DNA of 64,000 bases from JABURQ01 sp029243145 (GTDB lineage: Bacteria > Planctomycetota > Planctomycetia > Planctomycetales > Planctomycetaceae), in contig CBFHYX010000001.1 in the NCBI GenBank assembly GCA_965660145.1, positions 248,001 to 312,000 of the forward strand, written 5' to 3'. This document shows positions 45,297-55,085 of this stretch, in pieces. Under the pieces are notes generated by a model. The model searched no databases and was not told the DNA's origin. It saw nothing but the letters and a program-made list of their open reading frames with translations. The stretch's first letter is position 1, and every line of letters begins with the position of its first letter. The position numbers were made by a program, and so were the translations under genes.

Positions 45297-45671
45297 ATCG
45301 GAAACCTCCAGATGGAGTGGTGCAGTTCTGTTTGAATCCAGTGAGAATCAATCGAGAACTAAATATAGGCGGGAACTTTTCAGGCGGGTCTTACCAACGT
45401 CAAAATCACATATTGACGCTGATTGATCTATTTTGTCGCATCGACATCCGCGTTTCCAGACTAAAATGGAGGTTGGATCATCTGTTTCAGGGAAAAAAGA
45501 ACGATTTTACGGTCTCGGCACTCTCTCCGGTTCTCATAACAATAGATATTGATTTGTTGTCGCAGATCCGATCATAATAGATGCGATGAGTAATCCCGCC
45601 GGGAGAATGCTTCATTCTCCTTCCAACTCCCACCAGAGGTTCTCTCCCACCGAGAACACCGGAGGACTGCC
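45297..45671. other. Divergent intergenic region between the DUF1549/DUF1553 and DUF1501 genes
   Basis: 375 bases with no gene. It must hold the two divergent promoters, which I cannot place with confidence. Near its right end are two hairpins (see 45602-45657). Confidence 0.6.
45602..45657 (+). promoter_or_regulatory. Pair of hairpins in the presumed 5' leader of the DUF1501 gene
   Basis: GGAGAATG-CTT-CATTCTCC (45602-45620) is a perfect 8-base stem with a 3-base loop; GTTCTC-TCCCACC-GAGAAC (45639-45657) is a 6-base stem. The ribosome-binding GGAGG and ATG follow at 45661 and 45672. They could stabilise or regulate the mRNA, or the first could be a DNA operator. No T-run follows, so they are not terminators. 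Confidence 0.35.
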
Positions 45672-46997
45672 ATGCTGAACTTCCTGCCAAGTCATGATCA
45701 GAATTGCGAAGGTCTTTCGCGACGGCATTTTCTACAAATTGGATCCATTGGCGGTCTCGGTTTAACGCTGCCCACATTTTTGGCAGGAAAGAAGTTACTC
45801 GCAGGTGGCCCGACTCCCAGTGAAAATGTGAATTGCATCATGATCTGGACGCGCGGTGGAACCAGTCATCACGATACGTTTGATCCCAAGCCAAATGCAC
45901 CGGCGTCAGTGCGCGGTGAATTCGGCGTGATCGATACCGCGATTCCGGGAATCCAATTCACTGAAATCGTGCCCAACATGGCGAAGAACCTGGATCGCTT
46001 CGCAGTTCTGCGCGGTTGGAATCCCAAGAACGGTTCGCACGGCATGGCCGATCAATACGTTCTCTCGGGACAAAAATTCAACGCAGCCGTCCACTACCCA
46101 ACTTACGGCTCGATCATCAGTCACGAAAAAGGGTTCAAGTCGGCATTGCCGCCTTATGTTCAATTAGGGACTCAAGTCGATAACCGGTTCGGCGGGGGGA
46201 TGTCGGGGATTCTCGGTCTGGAACACAGTTCTTTCACCATTGATGCCGACCCGAATTCGACCAGCTTTACCGTGCGTGATATTTCTTTCCCCAAAGGAGT
46301 AACGGAAGATCGAGTGAGCCGTCGTCAAAAAATGTTGGCACGCATTGACGACTTGCAACGCTCGGTCGATCTGCAACCGGTCAAATACAACGCCCTCGAC
46401 GAACATTACAAAGCCGCGCTCAACATGATCACGGCTCAAGAAACCAAGCAGGCCTTCAAGATCGAAGACGAAGACCCCAAACTTCGTGATCGTTATGGAC
46501 GACACAAATTCGGACAAAGCTGTTTACTGGCTCGTCGTTTGGTGGAATCGGGTGTCCGTTTCGTCACGGTCACTGATGGTGGTTGGGACACTCATCAAAA
46601 CAACTTCAAATCATTGAAGGACAGTCGCCTCCCACCTGTCGATCAGGCACTCCCCGAGTTGCTGACCGATCTGGAAGAACGTGGCCTGCTCGACACCACG
46701 CTCGTCTGCTGGTTCACGGACTTCGGTCGAACACCCAATATCAACTCGGCAACAGGTCGCGATCACTGGGCGTCCGCCGGCTTTGCCATCATGGCGGGAG
46801 CCGGAATCCCCGGCGGTTCGGTATTAGGCGCGACTGACGAAGAAGGCGGACAAGTGGTGCAGAACGAATATCTTTCGGAAGACCTGGGCGCCACAATTTT
46901 CCGCAAATTGGGACTGCCTTCCGATCTGCACGTTCATGCTCCTGACGGTCGCCCAGTGCGACTGAACACCGGACGCATCATCGAAGAATGGTGCTGA
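45672..46997 (+). CDS. DUF1501 family protein with Tat signal
   Basis: A 441-residue protein with a twin-arginine signal (LSRRHFLQIGSIGGLGLTLP, residues 15-35). DUF1501 motifs include NCIMIWTRGGTSHHDTFDPK, GMADQYVLSGQKFNAAVHYP, TVTDGGWDTHQNNFKSLKDS and CWFTDFGRTPNINSATGRDH, related to the alkaline-phosphatase-like fold. It is exported folded. It pairs with the divergent DUF1549/DUF1553 gene, the usual planctomycete partnership, and its mRNA ends at the terminator at 47033. GGAGG lies seven bases before the ATG. Confidence 0.92.
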   Translation: MLNFLPSHDQNCEGLSRRHFLQIGSIGGLGLTLPTFLAGKKLLAGGPTPSENVNCIMIWTRGGTSHHDTFDPKPNAPASVRGEFGVIDTAIPGIQFTEIVPNMAKNLDRFAVLRGWNPKNGSHGMADQYVLSGQKFNAAVHYPTYGSIISHEKGFKSALPPYVQLGTQVDNRFGGGMSGILGLEHSSFTIDADPNSTSFTVRDISFPKGVTEDRVSRRQKMLARIDDLQRSVDLQPVKYNALDEHYKAALNMITAQETKQAFKIEDEDPKLRDRYGRHKFGQSCLLARRLVESGVRFVTVTDGGWDTHQNNFKSLKDSRLPPVDQALPELLTDLEERGLLDTTLVCWFTDFGRTPNINSATGRDHWASAGFAIMAGAGIPGGSVLGATDEEGGQVVQNEYLSEDLGATIFRKLGLPSDLHVHAPDGRPVRLNTGRIIEEWC

Positions 46998-47032
46998 TTT
47001 CGGCATTCGCTCATAAAATACCTGAAACCGAA

Positions 47033-47073
47033 AACGCCTCGTCGATTTTCCATCATCGATGAGGCGTTCTTTG
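47033..47073 (+). terminator. Terminator after the DUF1501 gene
   Basis: A 14-base stem AACGCCTCGTCGAT / ATCGATGAGGCGTT (one G-T pair) with an 8-base loop, followed by CTTT. The T-run is short, so termination may be partial. Confidence 0.75.
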
Positions 47074-47235
47074 TGGAATCCTTCGGTTCCATATTCGTCT
47101 GAGCACCAGAATTCACGAATTCTGGCATCCCATATTTGCCTTCCACAAAATGACCGTGTTAGGATGGTTCTTCACATTCAAGTTCCCACCGCAGCAAATA
47201 CCACCCTGCCCGCAATTCCCGGAGGCATCATCAGG

Positions 47236-49308
<2,073 letters not shown>

Positions 49309-49440
49309 GGCCGAGTGGTGAGCGGGAATTTGAAGTCAACGATTCACGCTGACACTCGAATTGACTCGATCAGAAAATTCGCGTCTCGTTGCTCATCGAT
49401 CGGTCGATTGCTCCTCAGCTTCAGGATTTCCGACCCCGTT

Positions 49441-50076
49441 TCACGAAGTCGATTCGGGGTTCGATTCCGCGTCTTTCTGATCAACTGCGGCGTGCGGCGA
49501 TTCAGACGTTTCGGTGGAAGTTTTAGGTTTTGCCGCTGCGTGACCGTGGGGAGTGTTCATGGCCACCAAAACAACACCGACAACAGTCAGCGCCATGCCG
49601 ACCCACAAAAGAGGACTGATCTCCAATGGCCCATGGCTGCGGAGTTTGAGAATCGAAACGATCGCTGTCACCGAGACGGCACCCCCAAAGACAATCGGCA
49701 TCACCAGCAATGCGTTGCCTCGACTGGTCATCATGGCAGTTGTCAGGCACAGCGCGCCAAGAGCCCCCAAACACCCCGCGAGAAACCCCCATTTGGCTGT
49801 ATTGAAGTGGGTGATTCCGTCAACTCCTGGAACCGCCGCGGTGAAGTTGAAGCTATCGCCCCTGACTTTCATCATCACCGAACCGCCCACAACGGAAATC
49901 AAGAGGTAGGCGACGCCGATAAACACGTAAGGCTTAAAAGGCGTCCACCCGTCGGGCGGGGCCAATGGTTTACCGTCGAGTCGTGGAGCTTGAGCATTCC
50001 CAATCGTCGGTCCGTAACAACCCCAGAACAATGCGGTGCCAAGGGCAAATAGAATTGGAATCAACATTTTACTCAT
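49441..50076 (-). CDS. Five-TM membrane protein, DMT-like
   Basis: A 211-residue protein with five predicted transmembrane helices: ILFALGTALFWGCYGPTI (about residues 7-25), VFIGVAYLLISVVGGSVMM, GFLAGCLGALGALCLTTAMM, ALLVMPIVFGGAVSVTAIVS and LLWVGMALTVVGVVLVAM. A hydrophilic acidic/His tail (about 30 residues) follows. The small-residue-rich helices and spacing resemble half of a drug/metabolite (EamA-type) transporter, which may act as a dimer, but I cannot confirm the family. A G-rich run AGGGGGG lies upstream of the ATG region. Function is not assigned. Confidence 0.65.
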   Translation of the reverse strand: MSKMLIPILFALGTALFWGCYGPTIGNAQAPRLDGKPLAPPDGWTPFKPYVFIGVAYLLISVVGGSVMMKVRGDSFNFTAAVPGVDGITHFNTAKWGFLAGCLGALGALCLTTAMMTSRGNALLVMPIVFGGAVSVTAIVSILKLRSHGPLEISPLLWVGMALTVVGVVLVAMNTPHGHAAAKPKTSTETSESPHAAVDQKDAESNPESTS

Positions 50077-50200
50077 GTAAACCTCGGAGAGGGGGGTATC
50101 TGATCACACGCCTAGTTCAGTTCTCATTATAACATCGCGCCCCCTCCGCGTCTAACGATTCGAATATTTTCTGGTGTCTTTTGTCACTGCGGAGATGGTC

Positions 50201-50296
50201 ATGCTCTTCAAACCAAAACCGGCGGCCGCTCATTCCGCTCCTGCCGCCGCGGTCACAACTCCGGCTGACGGTCATGTGGACAAAACAGTCGAATAG
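50201..50296 (+). CDS. Possible 31-residue Ala/Pro-rich small protein
   Basis: ATG 50201 opens MLFKPKPAAAHSAPAAAVTT and ends TAG at 50294-50296 after DGHVDKTVE. GGAG sits seven bases upstream. The composition is Ala/Pro-rich, with no domain. Not supported by context except a ribosome-binding site, so only a candidate. Confidence 0.3.
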   Translation: MLFKPKPAAAHSAPAAAVTTPADGHVDKTVE

Positions 50297-50364
50297 TGAA
50301 GTAATCCCACCCGTATCTGGACTCGCAAGAGCTCAGAACCTTCGAACCGTCTGTCTTCAAGCCG

Positions 50365-50393
50365 GCTGCCCTGCTCTCGCCAGCGTGAGCATG
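50365..50393 (+). repeat. REP-like hairpin repeat, copy 1
   Basis: CTGCTCTCGCC-AGCGTGAGCATG resembles the element at 50788-50818 but has a shorter loop and imperfect arms. Confidence 0.4.
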
Positions 50394-50564
50394 TGAGTTT
50401 GATCTGTAAAATCTGCGCGATCCGCGGTTCTCTTCTTGATGACCACACAAAGCACAAGAAATCACAATGAGAATCTTTTCGTGTCTCTTCGTGTTTTTTG
50501 TGGCTGATTATTCAACAAGAAGTCTTGCGGGAGCATGACTCAAGACAATGAACATCGAATTGAG

Positions 50565-50608
50565 TTGTCGGGTTACGACTCGCCTTGCTCGACTAACCCG
50601 ACCTACGG
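50565..50608 (+). repeat. Dispersed palindromic repeat GTCGGGTTA...TAACCCGAC, copy 1
   Basis: GTCGGGTTA at 50567-50575 and TAACCCGAC at 50594-50602 form a perfect 9-base inverted pair around CGACTCGCCTTGCTCGAC, itself partly palindromic. A related copy lies at 51152-51199. This is a REP-type intergenic repeat, probably not a gene. Confidence 0.6.
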
Positions 50609-50610
50609 CT

Positions 50611-50652
50611 TTGCGTTTCTCTGCGCCGCCGCGCCGCTGCGTGAGTGTTTTT
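50611..50652 (-). repeat. Dispersed GC-rich repeat, copy 2
   Basis: The reverse complement of this stretch reads ACTCACGCAGCGGCGCGGCG GCGCAG in two pieces and matches copy 1 at 18151-18185, so the family recurs 32 kb apart. Confidence 0.5.
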
Positions 50653-50787
50653 TCACACTGGCGGACAAACCGATCAGTCCCACCCATATTTCATCTGGGG
50701 CTATGCGTCAATAATCATCGCTCAAATTAGCGACTCGATCTTTGGCAATTTGAACGTCATGACAACCGGTTTATAAGAGTCGGGTGC

Positions 50788-50818
50788 CATGCTCTCACCG
50801 CAACGCGGGGTGAGCATG
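50788..50818 (+). repeat. REP-like hairpin repeat, copy 2
   Basis: CATGCTC-T-CACC and GGTGAGCATG are inverted arms of ten bases with one bulged T, around GCAACGC-type loop bases. Confidence 0.5.
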
Positions 50819-50906
50819 TTCGCTGGCGGCTCAAAAACGAATAGCGTGTTCAAGAATGACGACCGCTGCAACGTGAAAAAGGAGGCGATCTCGCGTGGCG
50901 TAGAAG

Positions 50907-51227
50907 ATGCGTCCAAAGAAAAAGCAGTATCTCTTCAAGACAATGCAATCGACACAAATCAAAGGGAGTCAACAACTTGCTCAAGAGTATGGAAGATTCG
51001 GAATCAAGATTCGGCAAAATTTGGTTCAAGATTTGGTCAACATTCGGTCAAGGTGTGTCCCCCATCCACCGAATCTTGACATCTTGAAACGGCTGTTGAG
51101 TGTTCGGGAATGGAGTGAAATTTCTGAGGGAGTGATCGCAGCGTATGAAATTTGTCGGGTTACGACTCGCTTCGCTCGGCTAACAGCGACCTACCAGGCT
51201 TGGTTTCACAATGACGATGTCATTTAA
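50907..51227 (+). CDS. Doubtful 106-residue open frame, possibly a remnant gene
   Basis: ATG 50907 opens MRPKKKQYLFKTMQSTQIKG then LAQEYGRFGIKIRQNLVQDL and LKRLLSVREWSEISEGVIAA. The first 80 residues look protein-like (balanced helix composition), but the last 25 (VTTRFARLTATYQ...) are encoded by the 51152 repeat, so if real it has been truncated by repeat insertion. No family is recognised. Confidence 0.25.
   Translation: MRPKKKQYLFKTMQSTQIKGSQQLAQEYGRFGIKIRQNLVQDLVNIRSRCVPHPPNLDILKRLLSVREWSEISEGVIAAYEICRVTTRFARLTATYQAWFHNDDVI
51152..51199 (+). repeat. Dispersed palindromic repeat, copy 2 (right arm altered)
   Basis: TTGTCGGGTTACGACTCGCT then TCGCTCGGCTAAC matches copy 1 at 50565, but the right arm continues AGCGACCTACC instead of CCGACCTACGG. 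Confidence 0.55.
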
Positions 51228-51268
51228 GGCAAGTGTGAATGTTGCGCTCTTCCTTTACTCTCATTGAC

Positions 51269-52648
51269 TTATTCATCCTGCTGAAACTGGAATGAATACA
51301 ATGAGGCGTCTTTGAGATGAAATCGTAACTGGACCGGTTTGCCCGCATATTTTTGAATCGGACTTTTCGCAGGCCAAGTGACTCGGTGATCGAGACTGTC
51401 CCCCGTGACGGGATCGGAAACCCAAACCGGACCGGATTTCGTCAGCATTTCCACCACCACACGGCCTCCCTTTGCGACGTTTGCATTCAGGGAAAGATTT
51501 GAGCCATCGTAAGTAAACGATTTGGTGGTGAGTGTGCCTTTTTGTTGGCCGGTGATCGCCACGTAGCCATCTTTTCGATAAGTGAATCTTCGCACGCGGC
51601 TATCGGGTCCTGTGTAATACGCTTCGGTGGCATAGACCGACCATTCCTGTGGTTTGTCGGGGATTTCCAGCAGTCCCCACGTCATATAGTTACTGCGATT
51701 TCCAGTTCGATCTTCGGGAGCCGACTCGGGAACCACGGGCTCTAACCAACGGTGGAACGTGTGTCCGTCCCGGCTGCTCATAAATGTCGGCTCGACACGT
51801 TGACCTTGATCGGGGAGATAACGCGTGGGGAACCCGATCAGAATGTGCGGAGCACGGGGATCGTTGCGGATGGCGTTGGTATAAAGATGTTCTAGTTTTT
51901 GTTGGGGGTATTCGAGAAACGCCGGCGCTGACCACGTGATGAAATCATCCGACACACACCACTTGATGTCTCGTATCTTGCGGAAGTCGCGATAATAGCA
52001 ACGATACTTTTTCAATTCGGGATCCCAGAAAGCAAGATTTTGAGAATCAAACGCACCTTGTGTGATGACGGGTTCGTCGTGCATGAGTGACCAATGAATC
52101 GCATCGGCTGATTGGAACACATACAACCCCTTCTTGCCCTGCGGGCGACCACGAGAAATCGCTTTGTATTTTGCGGAAGGAGGGCAATTGGGATTGGCGT
52201 CGAGAAACGGAGTGAAGCAATGAGTGCCGATCCCATCCCAGACAATGTTATTGGCTTTGGAGCCATCAAACTCGAAAAGTCCAAGCTCGGGTTTCTTCCA
52301 AGTGATGCCATCAGTGCTTTCCGCATAACAGACCACTTCGGGATGTGTCGCTTTTTTTGTTTCGGTATTCCAATGACTGCCGCGATAATACATCCGGTAC
52401 AAATCACCATCTTGAAAGATCGAGTAATACGCAGAGGTATTGCCTTCCCACGGCTTATCGGTGACGAGAACCACTTCGTGGGGTGTTGGTTGTTGGACGG
52501 TTTGTTTCGCGTCGCCATCTAGTGACTCAATCAGGAAATCATCGACGAACAATTCCCGCCGGTTGCCAATTTCAATCGGCTCTTTAGCAGAGACGGTTAG
52601 TGACAAGAGAATCAGGAGAGGAGAAAGTAATAGAATGAAACGACGCAT
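51269..52648 (-). CDS. Secreted five-bladed-propeller-like protein (GH32/GH43-type fold)
   Basis: From ATG 52648 (MRRFILLLSPLLILLSLTVS, signal peptide, GGGAG six bases upstream) the protein has 459 residues. Repeated motifs of a five-bladed propeller are visible: YYSIFQDGDLYRMYYRG, YAESTDGITWKKPELGLFEF, AISRGRPQGKKGLYVFQSAD, AFWDPELKKYRCYYRDFRKI, and EWSVYATEAYYTG. These resemble GH32/GH43/GH62-like glycosidases or the related sialidase-like propellers, but I cannot confirm catalytic residues. The longer frame to 52831 is rejected because it would run through the terminator at 52753. Confidence 0.72.
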   Translation of the reverse strand: MRRFILLLSPLLILLSLTVSAKEPIEIGNRRELFVDDFLIESLDGDAKQTVQQPTPHEVVLVTDKPWEGNTSAYYSIFQDGDLYRMYYRGSHWNTETKKATHPEVVCYAESTDGITWKKPELGLFEFDGSKANNIVWDGIGTHCFTPFLDANPNCPPSAKYKAISRGRPQGKKGLYVFQSADAIHWSLMHDEPVITQGAFDSQNLAFWDPELKKYRCYYRDFRKIRDIKWCVSDDFITWSAPAFLEYPQQKLEHLYTNAIRNDPRAPHILIGFPTRYLPDQGQRVEPTFMSSRDGHTFHRWLEPVVPESAPEDRTGNRSNYMTWGLLEIPDKPQEWSVYATEAYYTGPDSRVRRFTYRKDGYVAITGQQKGTLTTKSFTYDGSNLSLNANVAKGGRVVVEMLTKSGPVWVSDPVTGDSLDHRVTWPAKSPIQKYAGKPVQLRFHLKDASLYSFQFQQDE

Positions 52649-52752
52649 GGCGGGCTCCCGGAAGAGTGCAGTGATGAAATGGACTTTCATCGTGACCGGT
52701 AAGAGCGCGAGAAGCAAACGGTTTCTGGAGAACGAGGATTTCACAGCGTATG

Positions 52753-52792
52753 AAAAAACCCGTCGAGAGAGTTTGGGCTCTCCCGACGGGTC
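52753..52792 (-). terminator. Terminator downstream of the DUF11 lipoprotein gene
   Basis: On the minus strand GGACCCGTCG ... CGACGGG with a GAGAG/CTCTC extension, followed by TTTTTT: a rho-independent terminator for the three-gene cluster ending at 52812. Confidence 0.85.
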
Positions 52793-52811
52793 CGGATTTG
52801 CGGGGAATCCG

Positions 52812-54203
52812 TTACTCGGTTTCGTTCGCAAATGGGCGAACGCGTGTCTGGAAGGTGATGACTCCTCCGGTGTGACCGGGCAAGTCTTCGTTCAGTTTGA
52901 ATTGGAGAATCAAGCTGCCTTCATTGTTGTCGTAGGATTGCAAAGTGCCTTCTCGGTCTCCAAAGCTGACAGAGCCTTCGATGTATTCGAGACGCGGTGT
53001 CAGGTTGTCGACAATGCGTATGCTTTTGAGTTCAAAGTCGCCGAGGTTGTCGTAGCGAAGAGTGAACGTGATAACGTCACCCGCAACGGCCACTTTTTTG
53101 TCGGCCAATTTGACGATTTGCAACTCGCCACGTGTTTTGCGACTGTCTTCCAAGCCGACAATTTCCATCGGTTTGAATCTGGCTTCGACCTGATTTCCGG
53201 ACGAAGTATGAGCGGTGATTGTCGGACTGAGATGTCGTGTCCATTGTTCTGCCGCATTCATGTGTTCTGCGAGGGTGGCTGCTTCAGACTGTTCGAATCG
53301 TCCCGTGCTGAGGAATAACAGATTCTGAAAGATGTTTTGGAGCTTGTCATTCCGACCGGCTGTGGTGATTTGTCCGACGGTATCGGGATCGCTTTCGCCT
53401 TCCAGTCCACTGGGACGGGCTCGCATTCGCACTCCGCCTGCAGAGGCGTATTCGTTATGCAAGGTTGATCCAATACCGGCGTTAAGGTCATGGAGTTTGA
53501 GAGTTTTGTCGGCTCCCGAGGCGAATTGTGAGACCGTGCCTTCGGAGGGAACACTGACTGTTCTCACAGCAGCAAATCGCGGAGAATACACACTCACTCG
53601 ATTGGTCACTTTGACTTCTGATTCCCCAGTGTGATCCTTGTACTCGACAATTGTGTCTGCACTTTCAAATCCGGCGTAACGGCCGTCTTCATAATGAAAC
53701 GGTAGTCCTCGATCTCCACCATCAGAAATGTATTCATCGGGGAACAAAAGACTCAAGCAGGCATCGCACATCGTGCCATGAAGTTGACACATGCGGCAGG
53801 GATCACCGACAGTCGGCGTGTGATGTGGATGGATTGAATTGGGATGACCTTGTAAGTGGACCGGAACATCAGCACGAGCTTCAGCCGCAGAGAAACTGAT
53901 GGCTGAGTGATTCACTCGTGAAACCGGTGCCGCGTACGGCTGATTTGTCGAGGGGTCGACCCAAGCAGACGTTTGTTGAATAAAGCTTGGAGTGACTGAT
54001 GGCAGAACAATTGGTCCTGACGAGACAGTCGCAGTTCCGACCGCTTTACAGCTGGTACTCGATTCCAAGGTTTGATTTGGAGAGATTACCGAACTGGTGG
54101 CGGCTTGACGCGACATCGACGAGCAGGCCGAAAGGCAGCAAATCGTGACGAGAACGAGAAGTCCTCGCAGACCAGTTTTGAATGTGTGTGTATTTGTATT
54201 CAT
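52812..54203 (-). CDS. Lipoprotein with DUF11-type C-terminal repeat
   Basis: The 463-residue protein has a lipoprotein signal with lipobox LSAC-SS (LVLVTICCLSACSSMSRQAA). It has a Cys-rich patch near residue 140-152 (CRMCQLHGTMCDACL), then beta-rich regions, and a DUF11-like domain at about 365-460 (QIVKLADKKVAVAGDVITFT, LRYDNLGDFELKSIRIVDNL, GGVITFQTRVRPF). DUF11 domains are Ig-like repeats of cell-surface proteins. It is the last gene of a minus-strand cluster with the two related exported proteins upstream (54206, 55086) and is followed by a strong terminator. Function unknown; probable surface protein. Confidence 0.78.
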   Translation of the reverse strand: MNTNTHTFKTGLRGLLVLVTICCLSACSSMSRQAATSSVISPNQTLESSTSCKAVGTATVSSGPIVLPSVTPSFIQQTSAWVDPSTNQPYAAPVSRVNHSAISFSAAEARADVPVHLQGHPNSIHPHHTPTVGDPCRMCQLHGTMCDACLSLLFPDEYISDGGDRGLPFHYEDGRYAGFESADTIVEYKDHTGESEVKVTNRVSVYSPRFAAVRTVSVPSEGTVSQFASGADKTLKLHDLNAGIGSTLHNEYASAGGVRMRARPSGLEGESDPDTVGQITTAGRNDKLQNIFQNLLFLSTGRFEQSEAATLAEHMNAAEQWTRHLSPTITAHTSSGNQVEARFKPMEIVGLEDSRKTRGELQIVKLADKKVAVAGDVITFTLRYDNLGDFELKSIRIVDNLTPRLEYIEGSVSFGDREGTLQSYDNNEGSLILQFKLNEDLPGHTGGVITFQTRVRPFANETE

Positions 54204-54205
54204 GG

Positions 54206-54928
54206 TTATCGCATCCTCGGCAATGCAGTCGGGGGCAATGCAGTCGGAGAGAGAGGTGCGCCGTTTCCGAAGAAGGCGGGATTCTCATTGATCACCGGAG
54301 TTCGGCTGCCGAGTCGCAGGATGAGCATCGGGCGGCCACGAAGATCGGCCTCCTTGATGACGTTTTCCTGAGGAGACACAATGAGTGTCGGATTTTTGCG
54401 ATTGAGCAACAGAGGATTGGCCTCAGCCGCCGGTTCGAGATAAACCACTTTTGTCACGAGTCTTCCCGAGAGCGCCTGATCAATTTCCTCTTCGGTAATC
54501 GTGACGGGAATCGGAAACTGATCTTCTTGACCGGCTGGTGGATGCAAGACATCGACGAGTTCGATTGTCGGGTAAAGCTCCACGCCGGGGTAGTCTTGAA
54601 TATTGCTGATTTGTAATCGATAAGAGTGACCGAGTGCGATGGCGGCTTGAGCCGGTGCAGCGGCCACAAGTGGCTTTGAGCGTGCGTGGGAAAAGAACGT
54701 CACCTGGCCAGTGCCGGGGAGTTCAATTTTCACGGGTTGCAACGCTTGCGGGCGAACAGGAACCTGGTATCCAGACCATTTTCCATACACGCCGGGAGGG
54801 GTTGTTTGATCGAGTGGATAATATCGCTGTTGAGCGTTTGCCGGTAAGAGACACCCGAGGGTGATCAGAAAACCTGTGGCTGTCACCAATCGAGTGAACC
54901 AGGTTGTGGAACATTGAATCGTTCGCAC
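54206..54928 (-). CDS. Exported protein, paralogue of the protein at 55086
   Basis: The GTG at 54928 gives an N-terminus VRTIQCSTTWFTRLVTATGF and a signal peptide ending near ANAQQ; AAGGAG lies eight bases before the GTG, so I prefer it to the longer ATG at 55036. The mature domain has YRLQISNIQDYPGVELYPTI, FPIPVTITEEEIDQALSGRL, TKVVYLEP and a C-terminal RPMLILRLGSR. The same layout (YRLKISDVPGREGLTLYPTL, IPIALTTEDLNQIESNNFVT, KVIYLPDP) is in the 55086 protein, so they are tandem paralogues. It is two bases upstream of the DUF11 lipoprotein, so likely co-transcribed. Function unknown. Confidence 0.7.
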   Translation of the reverse strand: MRTIQCSTTWFTRLVTATGFLITLGCLLPANAQQRYYPLDQTTPPGVYGKWSGYQVPVRPQALQPVKIELPGTGQVTFFSHARSKPLVAAAPAQAAIALGHSYRLQISNIQDYPGVELYPTIELVDVLHPPAGQEDQFPIPVTITEEEIDQALSGRLVTKVVYLEPAAEANPLLLNRKNPTLIVSPQENVIKEADLRGRPMLILRLGSRTPVINENPAFFGNGAPLSPTALPPTALPRMR

Positions 54929-55085
54929 AGTTTGGACTCCTTCAGGTTTAAGAGACAGGACAGGATGAACAGAGTGGCTATTCAGTGGAAGGGGAAAAGG
55001 GCGGCGGTTGCAGCGAACACAACCGCCACCCGTCATTTACCCCCATATCTCGGTCACCCGCAGGTCACCGGGAAATTCATCAATA

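Larger units (their letters stand above)
50077..51268. other. Gene-poor stretch filled with short dispersed repeats
   Basis: About 1.2 kb without a convincing gene. It holds at least five kinds of short repeats: the hairpins at 50365 and 50788, AATCTGCGCGATCCGCGGTT at 50409-50429, TTTTCGTGTCTCTTCGTGTT at 50476, GTCGGGTTA elements at 50565 and 51152, and the GC-rich element at 50611. The last is shared with 18.1 kb. Two small open frames are noted separately with low confidence. This looks like an insertion-prone or degenerate spot. Confidence 0.6.

Noticed and set aside
47059..47235. N-terminal extension of the thioredoxin-NHL gene
   Set aside because: It runs through the 3' side of the terminator hairpin and lacks a signal peptide; the ATG at 47236 with GGAGG upstream gives a clear signal peptide.
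49441..49475. GGTTCGATTCC-like stretch resembling a tRNA T-loop
   Set aside because: It lies inside the coding end of the membrane-protein gene, with no acceptor stem or anticodon loop around it. The same is true of 44288.
54928..55036. ATG 55036 start for the 54206 gene
   Set aside because: The first residues (MTGGGCVRCNRR) do not look like an exported protein; GTG 54928 with AAGGAG gives a proper signal peptide.
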